From Niabella sp. (GTDB lineage: Bacteria; Bacteroidota; Bacteroidia; Chitinophagales; Chitinophagaceae), in assembly GCA_017744715.1 (NCBI GenBank), contig JAGIAT010000006.1, forward strand, positions 1 through 64,000: a stretch of 64,000 nt of DNA. The letters are read 5' to 3'. Shown in pieces: positions 52,907-62,034 of this stretch. How positions within the stretch are numbered: the first letter of the stretch is position 1; the number at the start of each line of letters is the position of its first letter. The notes below the pieces were generated by a model that searched no databases, was not told where the DNA came from, and saw only the letters and a list, made by a program, of their open reading frames with translations. A program made the position numbers and the translations under genes.

Positions 52907-54067
52907 ATGGGAAAAACACAAACACGTATACTTGAAACGGCTGCATTTTTTACCAACAATGACACCGTGCCCGGCTTCCGGAAACTGATGGATCTGGCCA
53001 TGGATACCCAGGATATGGCGATTTACCGGGAGGCCATTGCACTTGCTGATTGGAACGGGCAACAGGATGGGTCGCAGGAACTTTTTATGCAGCAATGCAG
53101 CCAGTTGCTGGACAGGATCAGCCGCATCCCCATAGCCGAGTACGAAATGCAGGAGCCGGTAGTGGAGGCAACGGAGATCCGGAAAAATTACGGCCGGGGA
53201 AACTTTGCACTGGGACCGGTTTCGCTGAGTATCCGGAAAGGAGCGGTATACGGGCTGGTAGGAGAGAACGGAAACGGAAAGACCACCTTATTGCGGATCC
53301 TGGCAAACGATCTTGCCCGCAGCAGCGGCAGCCTTCGGTTTCATTTCCGGCATCAGGCTCATAGCGCTTACGACCTGCGTACCAAACTGGTTTATATACC
53401 GCAGCGTACCCAGCGCTGGTATGGAAGTCTTAAAGACAATCTTAAATTAGTATTAACGGCCTATGGTGTGCCAGCTTCAGAAAATGAAACAAGGGTGCTG
53501 ATGATGATCGCCCGGCTGGGTCTGTGGAAATATCGCCATCTTAAATGGAATGAACTGTCCTCGGGATATAAAATGCGCTTTGAGCTGGCCCGTACCTTGC
53601 TGCGAAAGCCCGAACTGCTATTACTGGATGAACCGCTGGCCAACCTGGATATTGTGGCCCAGCAGGTGATCCTTGAAGATCTTAAATCCATTGCCAATTC
53701 TGTTAGTCATCCCATTGCGCTGATCCTTAGCTCCCAGCAATTGTACGAGGTGGAAAAAATATCGGACCGGGTGATCTTTCTGCGAAATGGGGTTCCGGTA
53801 GCAACACCAGGACCGGGAACCGGTGTTGCCCCGGAAGATGCCGCACTGGTTGTGGAAATGGATTGCAATAGCCCCCGGGCAGCATTACAGGCGGTACTTG
53901 AAACATTGCCGCTGGACCGGCTGCATTATAATGGCGGTGTGTACATCGCTTATTTTAAACCCGGAACTTCCTTTTTGAGTGTACTGGAGGCGTTGGGAAA
54001 AAGTCAGTGCCGGCTGGTATACATCCGGGATATTTCTGCTTCCACCCGCCGGCTTTTTATGTCCTGA
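52907..54067 (+). CDS. ABC transporter ATPase with altered signature and N-terminal extension
   Basis: The 386-residue product has an N-terminal helical region of about 80 residues (ILETAAFFTNNDTVPGFRK, YREAIALADWN) with no recognised domain, then one ABC ATPase domain. Walker A is GENGNGKTT, Q-loop YIPQRTQRWYG, Walker B LLLLDEPLANLD. The signature reads LSSGYKMRFELA instead of LSGGQ, and the switch segment LSSQQLYEVE has Gln where most have His. A C-terminal domain of about 90 residues follows (DAALVVEMDCNSPRAALQ). Its partner is the membrane protein encoded 34 bp downstream. TACTTTAG, one mismatch from the -7 element, lies about 35 nt upstream. Confidence 0.85.
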   Translation: MGKTQTRILETAAFFTNNDTVPGFRKLMDLAMDTQDMAIYREAIALADWNGQQDGSQELFMQQCSQLLDRISRIPIAEYEMQEPVVEATEIRKNYGRGNFALGPVSLSIRKGAVYGLVGENGNGKTTLLRILANDLARSSGSLRFHFRHQAHSAYDLRTKLVYIPQRTQRWYGSLKDNLKLVLTAYGVPASENETRVLMMIARLGLWKYRHLKWNELSSGYKMRFELARTLLRKPELLLLDEPLANLDIVAQQVILEDLKSIANSVSHPIALILSSQQLYEVEKISDRVIFLRNGVPVATPGPGTGVAPEDAALVVEMDCNSPRAALQAVLETLPLDRLHYNGGVYIAYFKPGTSFLSVLEALGKSQCRLVYIRDISASTRRLFMS

Positions 54068-54101
54068 GCCGGAACAGCTACCATGCGATAAAATAAAACA
54101 A

Positions 54102-55841
54102 ATGAAAAATTTTATACAACGTGTGCATCATTATTTCCTGGAGCGTTATCCCTTGCTTTGGAATACAAGGCTATACTGGATGCTCATCAGTTGTGCTCTG
54201 GTGCACGGTTGTTTTTACCTGTTCGGATATTATACATTCCGGAATACGGAACAGTTTAAGCGGTACAATGCACCGGAGCTGTTTATCGAAAACGGGGCGT
54301 TGCTTTTCAGCATCGTTATTTCTGTATTAATACTGGTAGTCTGGTTACTGGTATTGTTCCGCAACAATGTGTTCAAAAATTTTTACCCTACGCGGAAACG
54401 ACAGTTGTTTGGCAGTTTTTTTATTTACTTCCTGGTGTTTGCGGTTGCTACCACGTTTTACATTTCTTACATTGCGGGATACAAACAATTTGTAGCGCAG
54501 CATTACCCCGCATCCTGGTTAAAAACAAAACGGCAGCAAGCCAACCTGGCTGCGGCCTTCCTTCCCTTCAGTCTGGATGCCTATACCATTAACAATAAAC
54601 GTTATCCTGCTCCTTTTGATACGCTTTACTGCGAAACGAATGAGCGGAACATCGACTTTTCAAAACCCTATCTCACGCGTGATAAGGACGAATACCAGTT
54701 TTACTCCGTTGAGAAAAAAGTGATCCGGCAGGCAGATGCGACGGCGGCAGATGAAAGAGAGATCAACCGGGAACTGCTGACGGATAGCCTGCTGACCGTA
54801 TATTACAAGCGTGGAGTGGTGGACGTTTCGGCCGTGGCAAACACGGTGCCCTCATTTTACAATTATAGCCGGCGGCAGTTTGGCGGGGATGCTGTCCGTT
54901 ATCCCGGTGAAGAAGTACCGGCTTATGAGGAAGGAGGGCATTGGAAGGATATTAATAAAAGCGTATATGATTTATTACAAAGAAACCGCCCGGAAGAAAT
55001 TAAAAAGCTGCTGAGCGGTTTTCTGGACTTTTCCCGGAAGTTTAAGGTAAGCACCAACCTTACGACCGATGAATGGTTTAAACTGATATATCATCCGCAG
55101 GATTTTGCGGTTACCTATTTTATCAGCAATTCCAGCGTGGAGGCCCTTTCCCTGAACCCGCCGGATGCAAATGTGGCCACGGCGGCAGCTGCTGATGCGG
55201 CCATAGCGGTTGATGGCCGGCACAATGATCCATATTATTTAAAACATAAAATTAACTACTGTTTTGATGCATATGATCTGGGTCGGTTGCTCAACGGAAT
55301 CGAACGGGTGCTTGATTTTTCCGTATTCGATATGATTATATATGTGGCCATTTGGGTAGCTTTTGCGCTGGCCTGCCTTCTTTTTGCTTTCCGGATCACC
55401 GACCTGCGCCTGCTGTTGTTTTCGGGCATTACGGCTGCTGTAACCGGCATCCTCATTGCGCTGATTACTTTAATGCTGGGGCTGGCCAACGGCCGGCAGG
55501 GAGAAAAAACGATTGCTTACCTGGCGTTTGCGGTAGGCACAGTGATCCTGTTGGGTAGTCTTCCTGTATTCCGGCTCCGTAGAAAATCGATACAGGGCGT
55601 CCTGATCAATATATCCCTGGTGGGCATTGTTCCGTATTTCCTGCTGATCCTGCTGATCATTTCATTACACCAGCAGGATTATTACCACAGCCTGTATGTG
55701 AACGGAAACAACGAACCGCAGGATACCATTTTAGAAGTGTTGGGCGTATACTGGAACTATGTGCTGCTGGCGCTGGGATTTCTTTTTATAATGGTGTATA
55801 CCCCGGTAATCCGGAGGTGGCGGGCCCTTCCGGAGAGGTAG
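54102..55841 (+). CDS. Membrane subunit of the ABC system, 579 aa, large extracytoplasmic domain
   Basis: The product has three membrane segments at the N terminus (LYWMLISCALVHGCFYLFGYY, LLFSIVISVLILVVWLLVLF, FFIYFLVFAVATTFYISYI), a polar region of about 280 residues (about 125-400), and five more segments toward the C terminus (FDMIIYVAIWVAFALACLLF and onward). This is like ABC-2-type export subunits with an inserted outer domain, but no known family motif is visible. The ATPase gene just upstream supports pairing. The cargo is unknown. ATG at 54102 is chosen; a longer frame starts inside the ATPase gene. Confidence 0.78.
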   Translation: MKNFIQRVHHYFLERYPLLWNTRLYWMLISCALVHGCFYLFGYYTFRNTEQFKRYNAPELFIENGALLFSIVISVLILVVWLLVLFRNNVFKNFYPTRKRQLFGSFFIYFLVFAVATTFYISYIAGYKQFVAQHYPASWLKTKRQQANLAAAFLPFSLDAYTINNKRYPAPFDTLYCETNERNIDFSKPYLTRDKDEYQFYSVEKKVIRQADATAADEREINRELLTDSLLTVYYKRGVVDVSAVANTVPSFYNYSRRQFGGDAVRYPGEEVPAYEEGGHWKDINKSVYDLLQRNRPEEIKKLLSGFLDFSRKFKVSTNLTTDEWFKLIYHPQDFAVTYFISNSSVEALSLNPPDANVATAAAADAAIAVDGRHNDPYYLKHKINYCFDAYDLGRLLNGIERVLDFSVFDMIIYVAIWVAFALACLLFAFRITDLRLLLFSGITAAVTGILIALITLMLGLANGRQGEKTIAYLAFAVGTVILLGSLPVFRLRRKSIQGVLINISLVGIVPYFLLILLIISLHQQDYYHSLYVNGNNEPQDTILEVLGVYWNYVLLALGFLFIMVYTPVIRRWRALPER

Positions 55842-55850
55842 TCAGTTTTC

Positions 55851-55904
55851 AGACATGAGATATCAGATACCAGATACCAGACATGAGACATCAGATATCA
55901 GACG
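55851..55904. repeat. Degenerate short tandem repeat
   Basis: The stretch is built from shuffled words CAGATA, CAGACATGAGA and ATATCAGA, about 7-14 bp each. It lies between the ABC membrane gene and the end of the amidohydrolase gene. A similar style of words occurs at 1-320. Confidence 0.6.
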
Positions 55905-55964
55905 AGTCATTAGTAAAAGGCACTGACTGCTGAGCACCGAAACTGGATCGCTAAAAGCGATTCG

Positions 55965-58900
55965 CTAATCGGTATCCATTTCCTGCGTGCCGCCGCCGTC
56001 CTGCCAGTTAAAGGCCGCACTTCTTCTTCCCAACTCCCAGTAAAACCGGCTTCGCGGATGGTTGTAGTTACCAATTTCGTTCATGGTTCCGGTATCATAT
56101 AAGCGCCCGTTTACCATTACGTATTTTATTGATTCGGTATTGCGGATATTTTCCAGCGGGTTGGCATCCATGATCACCAGGTCTGCCAGTTTTCCTGCCT
56201 GCAGCGATCCGATCCAGTTGTCCAGGCCAAGACTCCGGGCGGAATTAATGGTGGCAGTTTGCAAGGCCTGCAGCGGGGTCATACCGCCCTGGGCCATCAT
56301 CCATATTTCCCAATGTGCGCCAATACCCTGTATTTGTCCGTGAGCACCCATGTTAACGGTTACACCGGCATCATTGAGTTTCTTCACACTTCTGGAGGTA
56401 AGGATATGCCCGTTCTCGTATTCTTCTTCAGGCAGCATGGTGCGGTGCCGGCTGCGCTGATCAATAACCGCACGGGGCGTGTATTTGAGCAGTTTTTCAT
56501 TTTCCCATACGTTGGTGTGCTGGTACCAGTAATATTCGCCGGAAACAGAACCATAGTTTACAATCAATGTGGGTGTGTATGCAGTACCGGCGCGTTTCCA
56601 AAGCTGAATCACATCATCCTGTAATACAGCAATGGGAAGGTTGTGCTCAATGGTGGTATGCCCGTCGTTGATCATGGCCATGTTGTGGTAAAAGAAGGAA
56701 CCTCCTTCCGGTACCACCAGTACCCCCAGTTCTTTTGCGGCTGCAATAATTTGCTGGTTCTGCTCCCTGCGGGGCTGGTTATAGCTTTTTACGGAAAATG
56801 CCCCAAAGGCCGCTGTTCTGCGAATGGCACTGCGGGCATCATCCAGCGAATTGATGACAGCTTTAAAACTTCCATCGGCACCATACAATACGGTTCCGGT
56901 GCTGAACACGCGGGGACCTACCATTTTGCCGGCCTTTATCATTTCGCTTTGGGCAAAAACAAGCTCACTGTTGGCAGAAGGATCGTGCATGGTGGTTACT
57001 CCAAATGCAAGGTTGGTATAGTAGGGCCAGTGCTTTTGCGGCGTAATGCCGCTGCGGAAATGATTGCCGTGGGCATGGGCATCCACAAAACCGGGCAGGA
57101 TCGTCTTGCCGGCGCAATCGATAACTTTGGCACCTGCAGGAATGGCCACTTCACTACCGGCCCCCACGGCCTTCAGCAGGTTGCCTTCTACCAGCACCGT
57201 ACCGTTTTCAATAACCACATTATCGTTCATGGTAATGATGCGCGCGTTGGTAAAAGCAATCAGCCCTTTGGGTTTATCTGTGGTATAGGAAACCCCTACT
57301 GCAATGCCTTTTGCCACAACCGGTACGGTGCTGGTATCTTTTTCATTCAGGAACTTAAAATACTGCTGTAGCGGAATGGTAAAATAATCATTGCCCAGGT
57401 TATAATGCAGCTCCCGGCTGTTGGCATTCCAGTGCAGGTTGAAGCCCGCATCTTTAGCTACCAGCTGTACCGGTACCGTATTGGACCCACCGGCGATCTC
57501 CAGTGTTTTGCCCGTTTTGGGAAAAGCGGCGATATACACTTTATGCAGGTCTACAAAGGCCAGCCAGTTGCCGTCTGGCGACAGGATATACTGGCTGCCG
57601 TAGTTGCTGGTAGCTACCGTTTTTGCTTCGGTACCGTCTTTTTTACAGGTAACCAGGCTTTTGCCTCTTTGAAAGTAGATATAGGCTCCGGTGGCATCAA
57701 AGTAGGGCGCACTGCCATTTTCAACAATGCGTACCGGCTGTGTGGTACCGGCTGCATCTACGGTATAGATACCGGTGTTGGTATTAAACGCATTGCCCAG
57801 TACATTATCCCCAACCTCTTTACCATACACGATGGTCTTTGCATCGGGACTAAAGGCCGGAGCTGTGTAAATGCCTTTTTCAATATTCAGTTTGCGGGAA
57901 CTGCCTTTTGCAAGATCCATGATCTGAATGCTGCCCATCGAGCTGTCGTTCCAGCTGACGTATGTAAGCCAGCGGCCATCCTTTGAAAAAGCGGGCTGGT
58001 CTTCGATATCGTCTGATTTGGTGAGACGTATGGCCCTGCCATTGGGCAGTTCCTGTTTCCACAACGATCCCAGTGCATTGTATACAATAAACTTCCCATT
58101 GGGAGCCGTAACCAGGTTGCGGAGTACGTGGGTCGTTTCCTGGTCTTTATTGAGGTTTTGTTTGATGCGGACGGCGTCGGTAATTTTTTGTGTTACGTTG
58201 CAGGTAAATGGTATTTCAGTAGCGGTATTGCTGCCGCTTACCGGTACCCGGTTCAGCTTCCCGTTGGCCCAGATCACAATTTCCTTTCCATCCGGCATCC
58301 ATGCAAAACCGGTGTACACTCCAAAGATGGCCCAGGCTTCCTGCTGGTCCTTGCTGAGCTTGTCGTAAACCGGCCATTCCTCACCGGTGCCGATGTTGCG
58401 CAGGTACAATACGGTTTTGGTGCGTACCCTTCTGACAAAAGCCAGTGTTTTGCCGTCGGGTGATACCTGCGGGCGAAAGGCACTGCCGCCACCACCGGTG
58501 ATGGTTTCCGTTTCGCCTTTTTCGCGGTCGTAGCGGTTGATCACATAGACCTCGTTGTTGGGGTCTTTATTGTATTGAAAAAAACCGCCGGGATACATAT
58601 CCTCACTGTAATAGATATAGCGGCCGTCCGGCGATGCGGAAGGTTCGTTTACATCCTGCTGGTCATTTTTACGTTTGGTGAGCTGGATGCCATCGCCGCC
58701 GTTGATGTGGTACATCCATATTTCCCCGGCTCCCAGCGAGCGGCCCGCTGTAAAATGCTTTCGGGCTATTATGTAGTTGCCTTCCGGCGACCATACGGCA
58801 TTGTTCAGCAGCCGGAAATTTTCCTTGGTTACCTGTTTGGCATTGCGCCCATCGCGGTCCATTACCCAGATATTATCGCCACCCCCGGCATCAGAAGTAA

Positions 58901-59222
58901 AAAGAATCTTTTTGCCATCGGGGCTAAAGCGCGGCTGTACTTCATAGGCAAGTCCCTGCCGCAGCACCCGTGCTGTTCCGCCTTTTATGGGCATACTGTA
59001 AATATCGCCCAGCAGGTCAAATACGATTTCGTCTCCTTTAGGAGATACGTCCAGGTTCATCCAGGTACCTTCGCTTACGGAAAAAGAGACCTCCTTATAT
59101 GATTGTCCCGGGGGATTGTTCACATCCCACTTTGTGGATGCCGGTTTGGTAGAATCCTTCTTTGGCTGTGCAGTAAGGGCCAACCCGGTAAAACAAAGAC
59201 CTATAAAAAGTAAAGACCGCAT
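55965..59222 (-). CDS. TolB-propeller and amidohydrolase fusion protein
   Basis: The 1085-residue secreted protein has a signal peptide (MRSLLFIGLCFTGLALTAQ). About residues 45-640 form WD40/TolB-like propellers (RFSPDGKKILFTSDAGG, SASPDGRYIYYSED, QVSPDGKTLAFVRR, AFSKDGRWLTYVSW). The C-terminal amidohydrolase has GFVDAHAHGNHF with two metal-binding His, TTMHDPSA, TTIEHNLP and MGAHGQIQG. Such fusions are common in Bacteroidota and probably hydrolyse amide or peptide-like compounds in the periplasm. The substrate is unknown. TACTTTCG, one mismatch from the -7 element, is about 30 nt upstream of ATG 59222. The 296 bp before feoB contain no gene. Confidence 0.92.
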   Translation of the reverse strand: MRSLLFIGLCFTGLALTAQPKKDSTKPASTKWDVNNPPGQSYKEVSFSVSEGTWMNLDVSPKGDEIVFDLLGDIYSMPIKGGTARVLRQGLAYEVQPRFSPDGKKILFTSDAGGGDNIWVMDRDGRNAKQVTKENFRLLNNAVWSPEGNYIIARKHFTAGRSLGAGEIWMYHINGGDGIQLTKRKNDQQDVNEPSASPDGRYIYYSEDMYPGGFFQYNKDPNNEVYVINRYDREKGETETITGGGGSAFRPQVSPDGKTLAFVRRVRTKTVLYLRNIGTGEEWPVYDKLSKDQQEAWAIFGVYTGFAWMPDGKEIVIWANGKLNRVPVSGSNTATEIPFTCNVTQKITDAVRIKQNLNKDQETTHVLRNLVTAPNGKFIVYNALGSLWKQELPNGRAIRLTKSDDIEDQPAFSKDGRWLTYVSWNDSSMGSIQIMDLAKGSSRKLNIEKGIYTAPAFSPDAKTIVYGKEVGDNVLGNAFNTNTGIYTVDAAGTTQPVRIVENGSAPYFDATGAYIYFQRGKSLVTCKKDGTEAKTVATSNYGSQYILSPDGNWLAFVDLHKVYIAAFPKTGKTLEIAGGSNTVPVQLVAKDAGFNLHWNANSRELHYNLGNDYFTIPLQQYFKFLNEKDTSTVPVVAKGIAVGVSYTTDKPKGLIAFTNARIITMNDNVVIENGTVLVEGNLLKAVGAGSEVAIPAGAKVIDCAGKTILPGFVDAHAHGNHFRSGITPQKHWPYYTNLAFGVTTMHDPSANSELVFAQSEMIKAGKMVGPRVFSTGTVLYGADGSFKAVINSLDDARSAIRRTAAFGAFSVKSYNQPRREQNQQIIAAAKELGVLVVPEGGSFFYHNMAMINDGHTTIEHNLPIAVLQDDVIQLWKRAGTAYTPTLIVNYGSVSGEYYWYQHTNVWENEKLLKYTPRAVIDQRSRHRTMLPEEEYENGHILTSRSVKKLNDAGVTVNMGAHGQIQGIGAHWEIWMMAQGGMTPLQALQTATINSARSLGLDNWIGSLQAGKLADLVIMDANPLENIRNTESIKYVMVNGRLYDTGTMNEIGNYNHPRSRFYWELGRRSAAFNWQDGGGTQEMDTD

Positions 59223-59518
59223 GTTTTTGATTGTTTTTATAAAGCGCCGAAAGTAGGAAATTAGCGGCAAACTTAGCTTGCTGTTATGAGTGGCAGCTTT
59301 AGGTGGTGGAAAGACTGTGGTAACGATTTTGCATTGCGGATGCCTGTATGTTGTTGCGGGTGGCAATGGTTGCCGCGTCCTTTGCACAAAAGCCGAAGGG
59401 CTGCGCCGCTTAGGCGGAAATCCTTTGCCCGTCAGGCTGTGCAGCCATGCGCAAAGATTGAAGACGGGCGGCGGACTGCAGCTGACGGATGCCCTGCTGC
59501 CGGAAGCCCCTGCTGTAT

Positions 59519-61681
59519 TTATTTCAACAACTGATAAACGATGAAGCTAAGACTATAGGCCAACCCGGTCATATAGGCCAGCTGGATGAGCGGCCATTTC
59601 CAGGAACCGGTTTCGCGTTTTACAATGGCGAGGGTGCTCATGCAAAGCATGGCGAATACATAAAAGATGAGCAGCGATACACCCGTTGCCACCGTGAAAA
59701 CCTTTGACCCGTCTTCAAAAGTGGCTTTGTCCATTTTTTCACGCAGGGCCATATTGGCGCCGCCGTCGTCTTCCACGCTGTACAGGGTTGCCATGGTACC
59801 CACAAATACCTCGCGGGCGGCAAAGGAAGTTACCAGGGCAATGCCGATCTTCCAGTCGAAGCCCAGCGGGTGGATCACCGGTTCAATGGTTTTGCCCATA
59901 ATGCCGGCATAGGAGTTTTCCAGTTTGGCGGCCGCACGGGCCTCTTCTACCAGCAGCGTGTCTGCACCGGGCCGGGCCAGGGCTGTTTCGTACTCCTGCT
60001 GTACGGCATGCATGCGTTCCCTGGGGCCGAAGGAGCTGAGGAACCAAAGAATGATGCTGATGATCATGATGATTTTTCCAGCCTGTACCACAAATATCTT
60101 GGCTTTTTCGATCATGGTTTCCAGGGCGTTTTTCCAGCGTGGGGCTCTGTATACAGGCAGTTCCAGGATGAAATAGCTTTTCTCCTTATTTTTTATAAAG
60201 AACTTGGCCACATAGGATACCAGCAGGGCAAATACGACGCCCAGCAGGTACAATCCCATCATCATCAGTCCCTGCAGACTGATAAATCCAAGCAGGTAGG
60301 TTTTAGGAATTACAAGGCCCACCAGGATCACGTATACGGGCAGCCGGGCGGAGCAGCTCATGAGCGGGGTAATTAAAATGGTGAGCAGCCGTTCCTTGCG
60401 GTTTTCAATAGCGCGGGCGCTCATAATGGCGGGTACCGCACAGGCAAATCCGCTGATCATGGGCATCACACTTTTACCGTTGAGCCCCACACTGCGCATG
60501 ACGCGGTCCGTTAAAAAACTGATGCGGGCCATATAGCCGGTATCCTCCAGCAGGGTAATGAGGCCAAAAAGGATCATGATCTGGGGCACAAAGATGACGA
60601 TGCCGCCCAAACCGGCAATGATCCCGTTTATTAAAAGATCGGAGAAATTGTTTTCCGGCAGTATATTGCTCAGCCAGCCGCTGAAGGCGGCGGTACCGGA
60701 TTCGATCCAGTCCATCGGGTAGGATGCGATCAGGAATACACACTGGAACATCAGGAACAGCACCGCTAATAAGATAAAATAGCCCCAAACGCGGTGAAGG
60801 AAAATATTATCCAGTTTATCCGTAAGGATCGATTTTTTATTGGGATCCGGCAGGGTAACCGATCCGTTCATTACCATCCCAATGCGTTGGTACCGCTGCA
60901 GGATCTCTTCGGCCTGGGTTTTGGTGGGGTTGAAATGGTGGTCGATCTCCGTTTGTTCGATCTGCTCCTGCAGGGTATCCGGCAGGGTGAAGGTTTCGTG
61001 GTTGATAAGGTAATGCACACCTTCATAAGCACTGATGCCGGGCACCAGCTGCTGCACACCGGCAATGGCCCCCGGTGCCAGCGCTTCCACATCAATAAAA
61101 TTATGTACCGGTGCCTTAAACAGGCTGCCGGAAACCAGCTCGATGGCTTTTTTGAGGTGGTCGATCCCCTTGTTTTTGCGCGGGTTTACCGCTACGATGG
61201 GAATACCGAGCTCCCGCTCCATTTCATTGATATTGATGTGAATGCCTTTTTTACGGGCAAGGTCCATCATCGTAAGCGCCATTACAACGGGGCGCTTGAG
61301 GTCAATGATCTGACTGCAAAACAATAAATTACGCTTCAGGTTGCTGGCATCGGCCACCACTACGATCACATCGGCTTTCAGGTCTTTATCCTGGTTGAGG
61401 ATCACTTTATAGGCCACCTCTTCATCCAGCCGGCGGGGATATAAACTGTAAGTTCCGGGAAGATCTATTATTTTGGCAACAGATTGGCCAATTTTTGAAG
61501 TTCCTGTCTTTTTATCTACAGTTACACCCGGAAAGTTTCCCACTTTTTGGCTTAATCCCGTAAGCGAATTGAACAAAGAGCTTTTCCCGCTGTTGGGATT
61601 GCCCACTAATGCTATATGTAGCTGCTTATTTTCCAAATCCTGAAAGAGCCGCAAATTTACGGATCCTTGGCGGATGATCAT
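59519..61681 (-). CDS. feoB: Ferrous iron transport protein B
   Basis: FeoB imports Fe(II). The 720-residue product has a G domain with GNPNSGKSSLF (G1), NFPGVTVDKKTG (G2), DLPGTYSL (G3) and LTMMDLARKKG at the G4 place, where the usual Asn (NxxD) is Thr. A GDI-like linker follows. The membrane domain has the Gate motifs (EDTGYMARISF, GLNGKSVMPMISGFACAVPAI, LITPLMSCSARLPVYV). No feoA is adjacent. An exact promoter element at 61652-61659 lies inside the first ten codons, so translation may really start later, possibly at TTG 61636. Confidence 0.92.
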   Translation of the reverse strand: MIIRQGSVNLRLFQDLENKQLHIALVGNPNSGKSSLFNSLTGLSQKVGNFPGVTVDKKTGTSKIGQSVAKIIDLPGTYSLYPRRLDEEVAYKVILNQDKDLKADVIVVVADASNLKRNLLFCSQIIDLKRPVVMALTMMDLARKKGIHININEMERELGIPIVAVNPRKNKGIDHLKKAIELVSGSLFKAPVHNFIDVEALAPGAIAGVQQLVPGISAYEGVHYLINHETFTLPDTLQEQIEQTEIDHHFNPTKTQAEEILQRYQRIGMVMNGSVTLPDPNKKSILTDKLDNIFLHRVWGYFILLAVLFLMFQCVFLIASYPMDWIESGTAAFSGWLSNILPENNFSDLLINGIIAGLGGIVIFVPQIMILFGLITLLEDTGYMARISFLTDRVMRSVGLNGKSVMPMISGFACAVPAIMSARAIENRKERLLTILITPLMSCSARLPVYVILVGLVIPKTYLLGFISLQGLMMMGLYLLGVVFALLVSYVAKFFIKNKEKSYFILELPVYRAPRWKNALETMIEKAKIFVVQAGKIIMIISIILWFLSSFGPRERMHAVQQEYETALARPGADTLLVEEARAAAKLENSYAGIMGKTIEPVIHPLGFDWKIGIALVTSFAAREVFVGTMATLYSVEDDGGANMALREKMDKATFEDGSKVFTVATGVSLLIFYVFAMLCMSTLAIVKRETGSWKWPLIQLAYMTGLAYSLSFIVYQLLK
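61652..61659 (-). promoter_or_regulatory. -7 promoter element overlapping the 5' end of feoB
   Basis: TAAATTTG on the minus strand matches TAnnTTTG exactly but lies 22 nt inside the frame that starts at 61681. If used, the feoB start would be the TTG at 61636, which leaves the G domain intact. Confidence 0.4.
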
Positions 61682-61745
61682 TTACGAAATCCGATGTTTG
61701 TGGGGCATGGTGCGCCGATTATGCGCATTTTACAGAAGTTTTGGG

Positions 61746-61998
61746 TTTTCTGTGCCCGTATAAGAAATCTGTGAGTAAACCTCAAAGGTTCCGGGGCAAA
61801 CGTGGTGGAGTATGGCACACAGATTTCACAGATTTTCACAGAATGGCTTTAAAAATCTGTGCCCATCCGTGAAATCTGTGAGCACCCTCAACGTTTTCAT
61901 AATAAATGGATCAGGGCGCATGACGCCCAGATTTCTCCGGTTTTCACAGGGCGGCTTTAAAAAAATCTGTGGCCATCTGTGAAATCTGTGAGCACCTT
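61746..61998. repeat. Palindromic repeat array, about 107-110-bp period, three copies
   Basis: The word GAAATCTGTGAG recurs at 61764, 61871 and 61981 (steps of 107 and 110 bp). In the second and third units ACAGATTTCACAGAT-type and ATCTGTGAAATCTGT-type words form long near-perfect inverted repeats with an inner CACAGA/TCTGTG stem. The first unit is partial. The array fills the gap between feoB and the next gene; no coding sequence is supported in it. Confidence 0.85.
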
Positions 61999-62034
61999 CA
62001 ACCTCATAAATAAACATATCTGCAAGCAAAACAA

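Noticed and set aside
56643..57986. Long + strand frames (242 and 193 codons) inside the amidohydrolase gene
   Set aside because: They are antisense shadows of a well-supported secreted propeller/amidohydrolase protein.
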